Under the pieces are notes generated by a model. The model was not told where the DNA came from. It ran no database searches and saw nothing but the letters and a program-made list of their open reading frames with translations. Of a DNA stretch of 64,000 bases, positions 22,911 to 33,989 are shown piece after piece. The stretch is from the NCBI GenBank assembly GCA_036873135.1, contig JAPTYO010000012.1:11168090-11232089 (forward strand). The letters run 5' to 3'. The first letter of the stretch is position 1. Every line of letters starts with the position of its first letter. The position numbers were made by a program, and so were the translations under genes. The stretch is from Clarkia xantiana subsp. parviflora. Lineage: Eukaryota > Streptophyta > Magnoliopsida > Myrtales > Onagraceae.

Positions 22911-24486
22911 CTACTTGTTAAGAAATATTGCTATACGCAAAATACTTGGCAGGTTGCAACATATATAGCGGCAAGCTATTCAGGGAAAAAGGGCAACATG
23001 CGTAATGCATCATGAAAGCAATCAGGGGAGCATCTCAAATCATCAATCAAGAAGCGGCTAATGGTCACGCCTGCGGAGACTACATCTATGATTACTAGTC
23101 ATCCACATCAAACAAAAACCTACAATGCGCAAGTCGCAACATCCTATGCTCTATCCATCTCGCCATGCCTTGGAATCTAACCAAGAGGGGCGATCATAAC
23201 ACTCAACAATGAGCGACATACAGTCGCAACTACGGACATCATGTTCATCATCTAAGGATATATATCCTATCTTTCAAGCCTAAAGCATATGGATGGCATA
23301 GATAACTCAAGGTATGAAATATTACTAACAAGTTATCACATGATTATTATTGAAAACAGGTTCAGGTGACGAAATATCATGCAAGCAAAGGCATGAACAA
23401 AGAATTATCAACATCAACCCATTCACAAAGGGTTCAACATGCTGGAATCAGACAGCCCAACAGCAACCAAGAGTTAACATCAAATGCAATGTCGTCATCC
23501 ACACAAAAGACACGACAAGAATGATTGTTTCAACATTCAGCACAACATAGCTCTTCAACATAAGGGCGACAATCAGCAATACGGGCATCAAAATCAGCAA
23601 TCAACAAATACTTACCTCAGTAGGAGTAACGCTCCTCCTTGGGCCGGTCCCTCGACCGGGGGGCAGAAGACACCACTGCACAACCCTCAACTCTATTTCC
23701 TTTATCACAAGAAGGAATTAGCACGGTCATGCTCGGCATAAAGAACTAAGAATCGCTCGAGGAACGCGCCCCTGCGTCGGATCTTTCGAAGATTATGCTA
23801 AAAACAGAAGTTGCAGCCAGCGATAACTTGGAAAATTAACAAGTTCAAAGAAGATACAATGAGTCGTCTTACTCACAAGCCTTTTACCGCGACCGTGCCC
23901 GAAGACTCCAAGAGTAGCGGGGGCACTTGTATAGACATTCCTCCCAACAAATGGATTTCCGGACACATCAGCTATCTGCAAAGACAAGCTTTCTCTCATC
24001 AAGATGGAGATAATGGACTTACTCATGGTAACAGCCGTGGGAAGATTAATTCTGACAAGAGGACAGCAAGATCTGATATCCTGGAAGATGCTACCAACAA
24101 TCCAGTCAGTGCGTAAACACGCACCAACACTTATGCAAGCATTTATGCAACAGACGTTACATGGGAAACGACCATGTACGTACAAGACTTGTTAGTCTTC
24201 TTGCAACAAGTAACAAGCATCACGCAAGGGGGGCAATCTCTTCAACACATTAACCTTGCATGACAACACCTAGCTCATACTCGCAGTGTACAAGATTACA
24301 ATGGTTGAATATTTTCTAAGTACTGGGCTCAGGATGACAGTCAGCATATTGCAAGCTGTTAGCGTACAACCACGTGTCAGCATATTATCAGAACTTGGCA
24401 TATAACCTGTGTTCGCATCAAGCATACGGATACGGCATACGTAGCCAGGGATGGTGAAAAGATTCTAAGTGCGGCGGCAAATACAC
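22911..24486. other. Interior of element 1 with traces of the antisense gene
   Basis: No intact gene. The segment near 23630-23740 (GGTCCCTCGACCGGGGGGC, then CCTTTATCACAAGAAGGA) resembles 38740-38890 in element 2, which belongs to the antisense gene there. Element 1 probably once carried the same antisense gene, now decayed. Confidence 0.4.
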
Positions 24487-25032
24487 ACACATAGTGTACG
24501 TACATACATGTCGACAAAGATACGACAAGAAGAAAATATTTTCTAAGTGTTTCCGTGTACGTACATACATGTCGACAAGGATGCATGTCGACAAGAAGAA
24601 AATATTTTCTAAGTGTTTCCATGTACGTACATACATGTCGACAAAGGGAGAATATTTTCTAAGTGTTTCCATGTACGTACATACATGTCGACAAGGATGC
24701 ATGTCAACAAGGAGAAAATATTTTCTAAGTGTTTCCATGTACGTACATACATGTCGACAATGATGCATGTCGACAAGGAGAAAATATTTTCTAAGTGTTT
24801 CCATGTACGTACATACATGTCGACAAGAATGCATGTCGACAAGAAGAAAATATTTTCTAAGTGTTTCCATGTACGTACATACATGTCGACAATGATGCAT
24901 GTCGACAATGGGAGAATATTTTCTAAGTGTTTCCATGTACGTACATACATGTCGACAAGGATGCATGTCGACAATAAGAAAATATTTTCTAAGTGTTTCC
25001 ATGTACGTACATACATGTCGACAAAGATGGAT
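24487..25032. repeat. 66-bp minisatellite, about 8 units
   Basis: The core unit holds GTACGTACATACATGTCGAC, GATGCATGTCGAC and AAATATTTTCTAAGTGTTTCC. Full units are 66 bp, for example the starts at 24799 and 24865. One unit near 24650 is shortened. Because 66 is divisible by three and the unit lacks stops in several frames, long reading frames arise on both strands (222 codons on the minus strand, 169 on the plus strand) with a 22-residue period. They are products of the repeat. The unit is rich in short palindromes (GTCGAC, ATGCAT, GTAC). Confidence 0.93.
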
Positions 25033-25201
25033 TGCATACATCAAGTAGCTATGCCTCCTAATCACACCTACGACGCTCATCGACAAAGCTCATACGACGA
25101 CATCTATGGTAACAAGTATTAGATATCGCTTAAATATTTCCTAAGTGTTTTAGCATACTTGCAGGCAATGACCAACAGTCTATACCTGATGCTCAACCAT
25201 T

Positions 25202-25482
25202 AAAGTCAACGCGCATAGCAAAAGTCAACGCGCGTAGCAAAAGTCAACGCGCATAGTCAAAGTCAACACGCATAGCAAAGTCAACGCGTATAGCAAAAGT
25301 CAACGCGCGTAGCAAAAGTGAACGCGCATAGCCAAAGTCAACGCGCATAGCAAAAGTCAACGCGTATAGCCAAGTCAACGCGCATAGCAAAAGTCAACGC
25401 GCATAGCAAAGTCAACGCGCATAGCAAAAGTCAACGCGCGTAGCAAAAGTCAACGCACATAGCCAAAGTCAACGCGCATAGC
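25202..25482. repeat. 18-19-bp tandem array, 15 units
   Basis: Fifteen head-to-tail units of AAAAGTCAACGCGCATAGC with single-base variants (CGCGTAGC, CGTATAGC). Unit length is 17-19 bp. It is very CpG-rich compared with its surroundings. Confidence 0.95.
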
Positions 25483-26159
25483 AAAGTTAGTACATGCAGT
25501 AAAAAGGACCAACATCTTAAGAAGCTATCATGCAAACGGTGGGACTAACATGACGAACCGCGAGGATCAAACACGGCAACACTTAGGAAAAATATTTCTC
25601 TAAGGCATCAAAGCAACAAACGACTACTTCCAAGAGATTCCTTGATGATAAGGATCAAAGGAGTAATGCACCTACACTCACACCTAAGTACTTACGGTAT
25701 ACTCCGCCCTCTTCTAAGTATTTATCTCTACATACATGATTGTTTTGGTATTACGCGTATCAAATTCGTCATTTTACATGCATGTTTACATATCGCATGA
25801 TTCATGATTCATGATTTAATAATCGCTAATTCGTTTGAGAAGTATACAGATTATATTTCTAACATCGCGTAATTATGTTCTTGCCATGATCGTTACTTAC
25901 GCACGCACGTTGATAAAAACATGCCCGCATAACGTGTACCTAACGGTAGTCATGTTTGCACGTTATATATGTGCATTCTCTATTGCACTAACCGTAATGA
26001 CAGGAAATAAAGTCACTCGGTCGGAAAATCAAAGGACGGACGAAATCAAGACTCATACGTCCAACCAACAATCAAAACCGGAAGGTTAGCGTCAAACTCA
26101 AATTGGACACGTATCCTAACTTAAAATAGAGTCAAGAGAGGTTTTAAACCGTTACTTGA

Positions 26160-26170
26160 CTCGGGGCAAG
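26160..26170 (+). promoter_or_regulatory. Polypurine tract, element 1
   Basis: The purine-rich CGGGGCAAG lies directly before the right LTR, the expected plus-strand priming site. Element 2 has GGGGCACG in the same place and the third element GGGGCAAGC. Confidence 0.7.
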
Positions 26171-26926
26171 TGATGGATATGTGCCCAATTAGAGTTCGTA
26201 TTTATATTTCGGGCCTCGTAAACACGTCAAAATTACATCTCGACTTGAAAAACGTCTCCCAAAGGGTCAAAACGGTCCGGAAGCGCGTCACGCGCGTCCG
26301 GACCGGACCTCCGGATTGCATTGCAACCCGGACGTCCGGATTGCATTACGGGTATTGTGCGATTACCGTCATTTCGCGATTACCGTTACGTGTAGAGAAG
26401 TCAAGTTCGCGCATTGCCAATATTGATGACGGTTACCGCTTGCTTTTGAACCGTCATCAAACCGCTTTAAAACCGGGTCCGGTCCCAAGGAAGCCTATAA
26501 ATAGGAGGCCTTGGCCACCCATTTGGGGACATCCTCTCATTTGCCCAACTTTGGTATTTTGAGCTCTGACTTCTCTCTAGAAATATTTTCTCTCTCTAGA
26601 ATTACTCTTTTAGCCCTATAGTGACTTAAGCATCGGAGAGGGCTCCGCTAGCACCACCCCCCCCCCCCCCTCTCCGTGCTAGCACCGGTCCTTTGTGCAG
26701 GAATCGACGCCTCAGACATCCAAACTTGTCCAACAGTCCACCGCCTTTTGAGACTCAGACCCCGCCTGAGACACAACCGCTTTTTCGTGACACAGACCTT
26801 TCCGAGACTCAATCGAACACTCGTCAGTGGCACAAACCTCTTTCAGACGAAAGGTTACAGTCCGAAAACCCGCTCTACCATACAAACAGACGCATCCCCA
26901 CGACCCAGTTCATCCAGGACGCAACA
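26171..26926 (+). repeat. Right LTR of element 1
   Basis: 756 bp, with a TATA box at 26496-26504. Nearly identical to the left LTR except for the shorter CCGGATTGCA region and a different C-run length near 26656. Confidence 0.93.
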
Positions 26927-27059
26927 CTACATAACTATTTTTTCATTAAGAGTGCACTCTCAGTATATCTATAATATTTAATTTGTTTTGCTTTATTAAT
27001 AAATACAAACTATATAGAACACGAGTGACCGTGCAACACACGTGCTATTTAACTTCTAG

Positions 27060-27494
27060 TATATATATATTATAATGTTAATAGTTCCAATGGCGCTACA
27101 TATTTAGTTAATTATATATAAACTGATGATTAAATTTAGAACTTTTTCTAATGTATGTTGATTTACAGACAGTATTTTCATGTAAAAAACTATTCAACTA
27201 CAACTAATATCATATACTTTTAACATACGTATAAACTACTTAAAAATAAAATTAATATATCATAATTTCCACTGAAATAAAATCCAATACTATACGAGGG
27301 TTATTGATTATCTATGTGATTTTAAACTTTAAAATTATAAATTTTTGCTACGTATCATTATTTAATTGTATAGATACATTTATTTAGATAAGATGATAGA
27401 AGAAAATCTAGAGCATAGTATAGTATATATATATTTTGGTGGAAATTAATTAACATGGATCATATATAGTATATGTAGTGGTGTGATGGGTTAG
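27060..27494. other. AT-rich 3' flank of the Ole e 1-like gene
   Basis: Very AT-rich with a short TA run at 27061-27072. No gene seen. It probably contains the 3' UTR and poly(A) site of the minus-strand gene. Confidence 0.4.
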
Positions 27495-28092
27495 TTAAAC
27501 ATTAGAATTATTGGCTCCTTCGGGGATGATACCCATTTTGATGAGAACTCCTTTGCACTGTGGTAGCGCCTCCTTGGTAGTAAAGCCTAGAGGGTTGGCG
27601 TAACGGCCTTTCTTGGTGAGACCATCCTTGTCGGTGAGGATCACCTTGTCGCTGTTGACCGAACCGTCGAGGAGCTCCTTGCAGTTTGGGTCACTGCTCT
27701 CTACCAGTGACACCTCGCACACTTCATCCCCACTCTTCTCCACCTCAATTCTGTACTCCCCGGTCGAGTTTGTCAAACCCTCCTTTTTAAAGCTCACCTC
27801 ATTCGTGCTCTCGTTTTTGCACACTAAAACCACCTTCGCATCTATACAACACACAACACATCATTAGGAACAATGGTGGGCAATTCTATGATCTGAAATA
27901 ATGAAAACCACTTTTAATTTAAGTATGTATATTACTAGGGAGAGAATAGCTAATGGGGGTCTCGAATTCGACTCGGCACGTATCGCAGTACACCTTCCCT
28001 TCAACAACGTATCCGTCGCCTTTGCAATGCCCGAAGCCGACAAAGGCTGTGAAACAGAGAGCGACCGTAATGACCTCCAAAGCCTTACTCAT
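27495..28092 (-). CDS. Pollen Ole e 1-family secreted protein
   Basis: Two exons, 27936-28092 and 27495-27841, join in frame to 167 aa, the usual family length. Residues 1-23 are a signal peptide with hydrophobic core VITVALCFTAFVGFG. The mature part opens with YVVEGKVYCDTCRVEFET, the family hallmark. The six conserved cysteines fall at 36, 39, 60, 94, 106 and 148. A GEYRIEVE strand and the C-terminal QCKGVLIKMG also fit. Family members are small secreted proteins of pollen and other tissues, some of them allergens, with suspected roles in cell wall or pollen tube biology; the biochemical activity is not settled. The ATG at 28092 is chosen because it gives a clean signal peptide; an upstream non-ATG extension would spoil it. 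The gene is intact although transposons lie on both sides. Confidence 0.95.
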
Positions 28093-28295
28093 TTTTATTT
28101 TTATTATTGTGCTCACTGTGGCGTTATTTTTATTTGTCAAGTGCCTTTTTGGAAGAATGGTGAGTGTTAATGAGTAAGGAAGGATGATCAACTTTATAGT
28201 TATTGATCAATGTGTGCATGAATCACTCCTCGCTTCTAATCTTGTTGCCTAATTTAAGCATGTTTTGACTTTTTCAAACGACACATAACAGTTAA

Positions 28296-28445
28296 CACTA
28301 CTAGAATTATGCTTTTAGCGACAAGAAACTTGCAACAGAAAGACAACCTGTCGCTATAAGTACTTTTTGTTGACATGATTTTTCACATGTCGTTAGTACA
28401 TACCCACTTTTAATGACAGGAGTATAAGCCTGTCGCTAGATTTCA
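28296..28445 (+). mobile_element. CACTA-like terminal remnant
   Basis: CACTACTAGAATTATGC at 28296 matches the 5' terminus style of CACTA transposons. It is followed by subterminal repeats of GCGACAAG / CTGTCGCTA in both orientations to about 28440. No matching right end or transposase is in the window, so this is a short relic in the upstream flank of the Ole e 1-like gene. The rest of 28093-28561 shows no gene. Confidence 0.5.
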
Positions 28446-28561
28446 TATACTAAGCTGATTTTTCTCAAGCCCATAACGTATTTATTTTTAATAACTTAAA
28501 AGCCCAAACTCAAATGGCTAAAACCCTAGTAAAAAATTAGGGAAGTGGTTAGACTCAGATC

Positions 28562-29030
28562 TAGGGTTGTCAACGGGGCGGGTATCACTTGCCCGTACCC
28601 GCCCCGCAGGTCGAGATGGTCGACCCGTACCCGCCCCACACAGTTCGCGGGGCGAGACGGGTCGACCCGCGGGTCACCTATTAATGGTACATAATATATT
28701 ATTAGCAATTTAAACCCTAAATTCTATACATATATACCATATACAAATTCAATTTAAAATTTAAATCACAAATAATAAATTTAACTTCAAATTCAAATAC
28801 AAGTCACAAATCCTAATTATTTTAACTATGTATTATATTACCTATATAGTTTTATATAAATACGTGTAATATACATATAAATTATCCACATACGGGGCGC
28901 GGCGGGTCAACGGGGCGCGGCGACCCCAATACCGTACCCGCCCCACGGGTCACGGATCGTTGGTCAACGGATCAAAATCGGGACGAGGCCCCGCGAGTCA
29001 CGGATTACCCGTGACCTGTTGTCACCCCTA
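28562..29030. mobile_element. hAT-like MITE
   Basis: The left end TAGGGTTGTCAACGGG and the right end TGTTGTCACCCCTA are inverted copies with a few changes. GC-rich inverted blocks (CGGGGCGGGT, GGGTCGACCCG) sit inside both ends, with an AT-rich middle. A matching 8-bp target duplication is not visible, possibly because the right flank is rearranged. No coding capacity. Confidence 0.6.
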
Positions 29031-29091
29031 AGAATGTGAAACCAAACAAGGGTAAGCCACCTCAAGTGCCTATACCCATCAGGTAGAATGA

Positions 29092-30147
29092 TTGGCGTCC
29101 TCCCAGGGGAGAAATCAACCAGGAGACTTCCAAAGAGCAAGAGATGTCAATGTCATCAAGTTTGTGCCACTAAATGCACCACCAGCAGTTGTTCTGAAGG
29201 AGATGAGAAATTTAAAGATCTGGACACCTCCAGTAAGATGGAGAAACCCAATGGTTGGGAACAAGAAGGACAAATGCTGTGACAATCATGAAGCACACGG
29301 CCATGACACAAACGATTGCTTTAGTTTGAAGTTAAGCATTAACAATGCGCTACAAAGATGAGAGCTGAAGCAATTCGTCGATCACGGGGGCAATACCGCA
29401 CCCGCGAGATTTACAGCCAAGGGGAAAGGGAAAGAGAAGGTTGAATACAATGCTCCTCCTAACAAGAGAGGAGAAATAAAAATGATTCATGGAGGAGAAG
29501 GAGCAGGTGGTTCAACAGGAAACGAAAGAGAGGTGTATTCCACCAAAATCGACTTTACGTCGAAATGGAGGAAAAGACCAAGAGAAGAAGAAGAGATGGT
29601 GATCGAGTCCTCTGAAAAATATAAGCGCCACATTGTCTTTCCACATGACGATGCACTGGTAGTAACTCTAGACGTCGACAACTACGATGTAAAGATGATA
29701 CTAGTTGATGGAGGTAGCTCGGCTGACTTACTGTAGATGCAAGTGCTAAAGAAAATTGGGAAAACAAATATGGATTTACGACCAGTGGAGTACCCTCTTG
29801 TTGGCTTTTCAGGAGCGACAAGCTATTCCTTAGGAATGATCACTTTGCCAGTGACTTTGGGGCAAGGCTGGACACAAATAAAGATTAACGTGAACTTCTT
29901 GGTCGTGGAAAGCTTGGGAGCCTACAACATGATCCTCGGTCGAAACACAATCAATCCATATGAGATAGTGCCGTCAACGGTACATCAGAAAATGAAGTTC
30001 ATAACTGAAAATGGGATAGGAGAAGTTTTGGGTGATCAACGTATGGCAAGACAATGTTATGTAAACGCTATGAAGCGTAGGACACAACAACCTGACACTA
30101 TTGCGATGGTGACAACAGGTAAGGCTGAGAATGCAATGTATTTGTGA
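29092..30147 (+). pseudogene. gag-protease fragment of element 2
   Basis: One frame runs through this interval with stops at 29359-29361 and 29734-29736. It starts with the module also seen twice in element 1 (FVPLNAPPAVVLKEMR, then the knuckle CDNHEAHGHDTNDC). It continues through a basic linker to an aspartic protease domain with LVDGGSSADLL as the active-site strand and the flap-side segment YPLVGFSGATSYSLG and ILGRNTI. The catalytic motif is D-G-G rather than the classic D-S/T-G. It would normally cut the polyprotein, but with two stops this copy cannot be made as one product. Confidence 0.8.
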
Positions 30148-30840
30148 GAAGGGAAAACAAACAGGCTACCAAGATGAGGAATGCTATAATTGCACTCCGT
30201 CTGAGCAAACAGATCTTCGGAAGGTTTGCAAAGAAAGCAGGAGCTGAAAAGGTTGTAAGGGTTACTGGCATACCTTGGCAGCCAGACACTGAACAATGAA
30301 GAAGGACAAGACAATCTATTGAATGGGGATTTAGGTACATAACCGACATCCACCAAATGCCAGGAGAATCAACTTGGAGTTACTTTGAAAGGTTTGTAAG
30401 AAACGGAGCCACTGTGGAGGCATCCAAAAGGGAGGCAATAAGAACATTCTTCAGGAACATGAACTTAACCTCACTAGAAGCCTTTGGAGGATCGTATGGA
30501 GTAGTAACAACATATACAATGAGTGACCTCAAAGTAAAGCTAGAGGATGTATTTGCCAAGGAAATGAGGCAGCATGGAGAAGAAACCATGGAGAATGACA
30601 TGAAAATGGAAGGAAAAGAAGAGGAAATCATGGAAGGAGAAGTGAACTTTAATTCCACGCCTCTCAATGTCAAGGTGGACGAGTTGTATAAGGGAGATTT
30701 GATAAAGGAGATACCACCATACAAGGGAGAAAGAAGAGCTTTCGTCGGGAAAGATACCAAGGGATGGTGTGACTACCATGAAACTTGGGGGCATACGACA
30801 AACAATTGCCTAGTGTTGAAGATCTAAATTGAGGAGATGA
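30148..30840 (+). pseudogene. Second gag-like segment downstream of the protease
   Basis: After a frame change, the frame here reads through a basic segment ending VVRVTGIPWQPDTEQ, hits a stop near 30297, and continues from about 30300 to the stop at 30825-30827. It contains a capsid-like stretch GESTWSYFERF and REAIRTFFRNMNL and ends in a knuckle CDYHETWGHTTNNC. This is gag material placed after protease, opposite to the normal order. It may come from fusion with, or recombination between, two elements. Confidence 0.6.
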
Positions 30841-31159
30841 TCCACAAAGAGGAACTCAAAGGGCTACATAGCCTCTGAAGCAAACAAGCGCAATTGAGAT
30901 GCCACCCTCAACAAAAAAACAATATCCTTGGATTTATCTTTCGTCAGAAGCATATCTATCTCTCCAGCTTTTCATAAAGACTTATCTTAGTTTTTCAATT
31001 TATGCATCTAGAAACTCTTTCCAAAAGGATGTCTTAGGACTCCATCAGCATGCTTTTTTGTAAATAATGCATGCACGGAGCAAGAGAAATGAAAGTTTAT
31101 TCCAATACTTACAAGATTCAGATGACGCACTCACTAAACAAACCTTACTCAGATATGAC

Positions 31160-31870
31160 AACCAAGGGTATGTCACTTTCAACGCCCCTAAGAGTGTATC
31201 TTGAAAGTAATTCATACACTGCAATTACACCATGCGCCTTCCAGGAGCCTATCCTGCGATCTGTGCCTTCCAAGAGCCTATCTTGCGAACAGTTTTCAAC
31301 GCCCACAAGAGCGTATCTTGAAAGCAGTTCATACACTGCAAATACACCATGCGCCTTCCAAGAGCCTATCCTGCGATATGTGCCTTCCAGGAGCCTATCC
31401 TGCGATATGTGCCTTCCATGAGTCTATCTTGTGAACAGTTTTCGACGCCCACAAGAGCGTGTCTTGAAGCAGTTCATACAGTGCGATCACATTATGTGCC
31501 TTATGGGAGCTCATCCCGCGAGCAGTTTTCGACGCCCAAAAGAGCGTATCTTGAAGTAGTTCACACACTACGATCACATTCTGCGTCATCCGGGAGCCAA
31601 TCCTGTGAATAATTGCCAACGCCCAAATGGACGTATCTTAAGAGCAGTTCATACACTGCGATTATATTTTGTACCATCCAAGACTTAATATGACAAACAC
31701 TTCCAATGCCCTCAAGAACGTATCTTGCACTCGCTTTCAACGCCGACAAGAGCGTATCTTGCAAACATTTTAAAAAAAAACCCTCCAGGACCATGTCCTG
31801 CACATGCACTCAACGCCCTTAGAAGCGTATCCTACAAATGCTTCACAACGTACCCAAGAACGTATCTTGA
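31160..31870. repeat. Degenerate minisatellite of element 2
   Basis: Repeated blocks of the form CAACGCCCACAAGAGCGTAT then CTTGAAAGCAGTTCATACACTG, alternating with CCTTCCAAGAGCCTATCCTG. Units range from about 45 to 140 bp and drift in sequence towards the right. Translated frames are repeat products. Confidence 0.8.
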
Positions 31871-32393
31871 GAAAACCTTCTTTTTTAGAAGTAAGGTTAC
31901 ATAATATATGAAAAGTTTTCTATACTACCAATGCAGGAATGATAAGGAACAAGAATAGAAATCATGAAGACAAACACACCAACACATAGTTAAACACAAA
32001 CACGATCATAGAGTGCATTCAAGACAGTCAAAACCCAAAAAAAAAGCTACGACACATCACGGCATTGCACTGAACGTCAAAATCAGCAGTACAAGCAGGA
32101 GATGCCTTGTACTCAGCTATGGCAGACGCCTTGTCCTCAACATTTCTCCTCAACATTCTTCAACTCCGCAGGATGGAGTGAAGAATCAATCTCAGCCTGC
32201 CGGCGAGCATCAGCAAGAGTACCTTCAAGAGATGTAACTTGATCCTGAAGTTCCTGAAACTTCAATTCGGACAGACGTGTCTTCTCCAATGCACCACCAA
32301 GTTCGGCCTTCAAGGAAACTTAACTATCCTGAAGGGCCTTCTTCTCTTCGGATAACTCAATAGCAATGGAGGAAAGATTGACCATGTCAGCCA

Positions 32394-32808
32394 TGAAAGA
32401 GTTTAGTTGTTGTTGGAGAAGAAGACCCGCTCTTCACTGCTGCCTGTTGCGTTTAAATTATGTTACTTTAGTTACATCCGGTTCGGACCGCCCTCAGCAA
32501 GCCGGTTCACTTAACCAGACCGGTCCAATTCAGCTTTATCTTCTTCGTTGATTTCTTCAGCACGTTTTTATTTTCTCTGCAGATTTTGTCCAGATTTTTA
32601 GCTGCTTAGTTGAGCACTTTGGGATAGTGGAGTTAGTGGTTCCTGATCAGTAGTTATGCGTTGTATTCCCTCTATTTAAACAGCTTGTAGTTTCGTTTTA
32701 ATTGAATAATAATAGCAGCAGTTTTCCTTTAAACCTTTGAGTGTTCTTCGTGACTTTTGTCTAATCCATCTGTGAGTTTGATCAATTCTCAGTCCCAAAA
32801 CCTTTACA
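32394..32808 (+). repeat. Left LTR of copia
   Basis: 415 bp, TG...CA ends, about 96-97% like the right LTR by eye. Carries a TATTTAAACAGC stretch near 32673 as a possible core promoter. Confidence 0.95.
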
Positions 32809-32852
32809 ATTGATATCAGAGCCTAAGGTTCAAGGTCCAACCTCGATTAATC

Positions 32853-33956
32853 ATGTCTGAGCATGTATTCACTGGGTTGGCAATACCCAAATATGAAGGC
32901 AATTACGATTACTGGAGCATGGTAATGGAAAATCTGCTCAGAGCAAAGGAGTACTGGGACGTGTTGGAGAATGGTATTGGAGAAGAAGGCCCAGATGCAG
33001 CAGCATACAAGGCCAGGAAGCTAACAGACATGAAGGCGAAGAACATACTCTTTCAGTCAATTGATTGGCTGACTTTGGAAGGAATTCTTTGCAAAGACTC
33101 CTCCAAAGATATATGACACTCAATGAAGAAGAAGGGAATTGGAACTGCATGAGTGAAGAAAGCTCACCTGCAGGCTCTTAGGAAAGAGTTTGAGCTGCTC
33201 CAGATGAAGGAAGGAGACAAGGTATCAATCTACTGCAACAAAGTCTTAGAAATCTGCAACAAGATGAGGTTTTTTGGTAAGCCTATGACTGATACTGAGA
33301 TAGTTGAGAAAATATTAAGGTCCTTAAGCCATAGATTTGAGTATATTGTTTGTGCTATCGAAGAATCAAAGGATATAGATACACTGACCTTTGACGAGCT
33401 ACAAAGCTCTCTGATTGTTCATGAGCAGAAAATGCACAACAGTGCAAATAGAGAAGAACATGCTCTCAAATCAGTGCAAAGTTTTGAAGGATCAAATTTC
33501 AGAGGAAGGAATTATTTCTGTGGCAAGAAAAGTCATGGAAGAGGCTATGGAAGAGGAACCCACAAAGGCACTGATGAGGATGAACACAAAGAAAGAGGGA
33601 GCAGCAGCTCTCATGCAAGGGGTGGTGGTTATCAACGAGGCAGAGGAAGAAGAAGCTTCAACAAGGCTGAAGTTGAGTGTTTCAGATGCCACAAGTTTGG
33701 GCACTATAAGGCAGATTGCTGGGCAAAATTACCAGAAGATAGACAAGAGAAGTCTAATTATGCAGATATTGCTGAATGTGAAGTTCCCTACATGGTCATC
33801 GAGAAGAATCAAAATCAAACATCAGCAGATGTTTGGTTTCTTGATACTGGCTGCGGCAACCACATGTGTGGAACCAAGGAGGCATTTGTACGACTTGATG
33901 AGAGCTACAAGTCAAGTGTAGCTTTTGGAGACAACTCCTCAACTCAAGTCAAATGA
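32853..33956 (+). pseudogene. Copia gag and protease start
   Basis: Reads from the ATG at 32853. A gag domain (NYDYWSMVMENLLRAKEYWD near the start) is followed by a basic linker, the CCHC knuckle CFRCHKFGHYKADC (about 33680-33721) and the protease strand WFLDTGCGNHMCG (about 33835-33870). Stops lie at 33114-33116, 33150-33152 and 33954-33956. The first two sit where relatives carry Trp and Arg, so G-to-A and C-to-T transitions would explain them. The frame then runs into the foldback element at 33990. Confidence 0.9.
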
Positions 33957-33989
33957 AGAGGAGACATTAGATTGAGATCATTAAATTTT

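Larger units (their letters stand above)
18434..26926 (+). mobile_element. Non-autonomous Tat-like gypsy LTR retrotransposon, complete (element 1)
   Basis: Two LTRs (18434-19264 and 26171-26926) begin TGATGGATATGTGCCC and end GCAACA. A perfect 5-bp target duplication CTACA flanks the unit (18429-18433 and 26927-26931). A primer-binding-like TTGGCGCCGTC follows the left LTR, and a purine tract CGGGGCAAG precedes the right LTR. Only gag-like coding sequence is present (19316-20951). No protease, reverse transcriptase, RNase H or integrase motif was found in the 5.2 kb after it, which is filled with tandem repeats. The element therefore depends on a relative for transposition. The LTRs are nearly identical apart from one length difference, so the insertion looks recent. 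Confidence 0.93.
16959..27059 (+). mobile_element. Candidate non-autonomous Helitron, split by the gypsy element
   Basis: The sequence just after the TA tract starts TCTATTACTTCTATAAAA, similar to the TC-starting 5' ends of plant Helitrons. Beyond the gypsy insertion the sequence GTGACCGTGCAACACACGTG followed by CTAG and a T (27056-27060) resembles a Helitron 3' terminus, a GC-rich short hairpin and then CTAG before T. Removing the gypsy insertion and one CTACA leaves about 1.6 kb without rolling-circle transposase. The interior (17040-18433) has only short, unrecognised reading frames. Both ends are judged by eye and the 5' target nucleotide is unclear. Confidence 0.4.

Noticed and set aside
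24418..25122. 222-codon and 169-codon frames with repeated VDMYVRTWKH-like or MSTRMHVDK-like units
   Set aside because: Pure products of a 66-bp minisatellite; no start context, domain or non-repeat sequence.
24487..25482. CRISPR-like arrays of regular repeats
   Set aside because: Units are head-to-tail without unique spacers and lie inside a plant retrotransposon.
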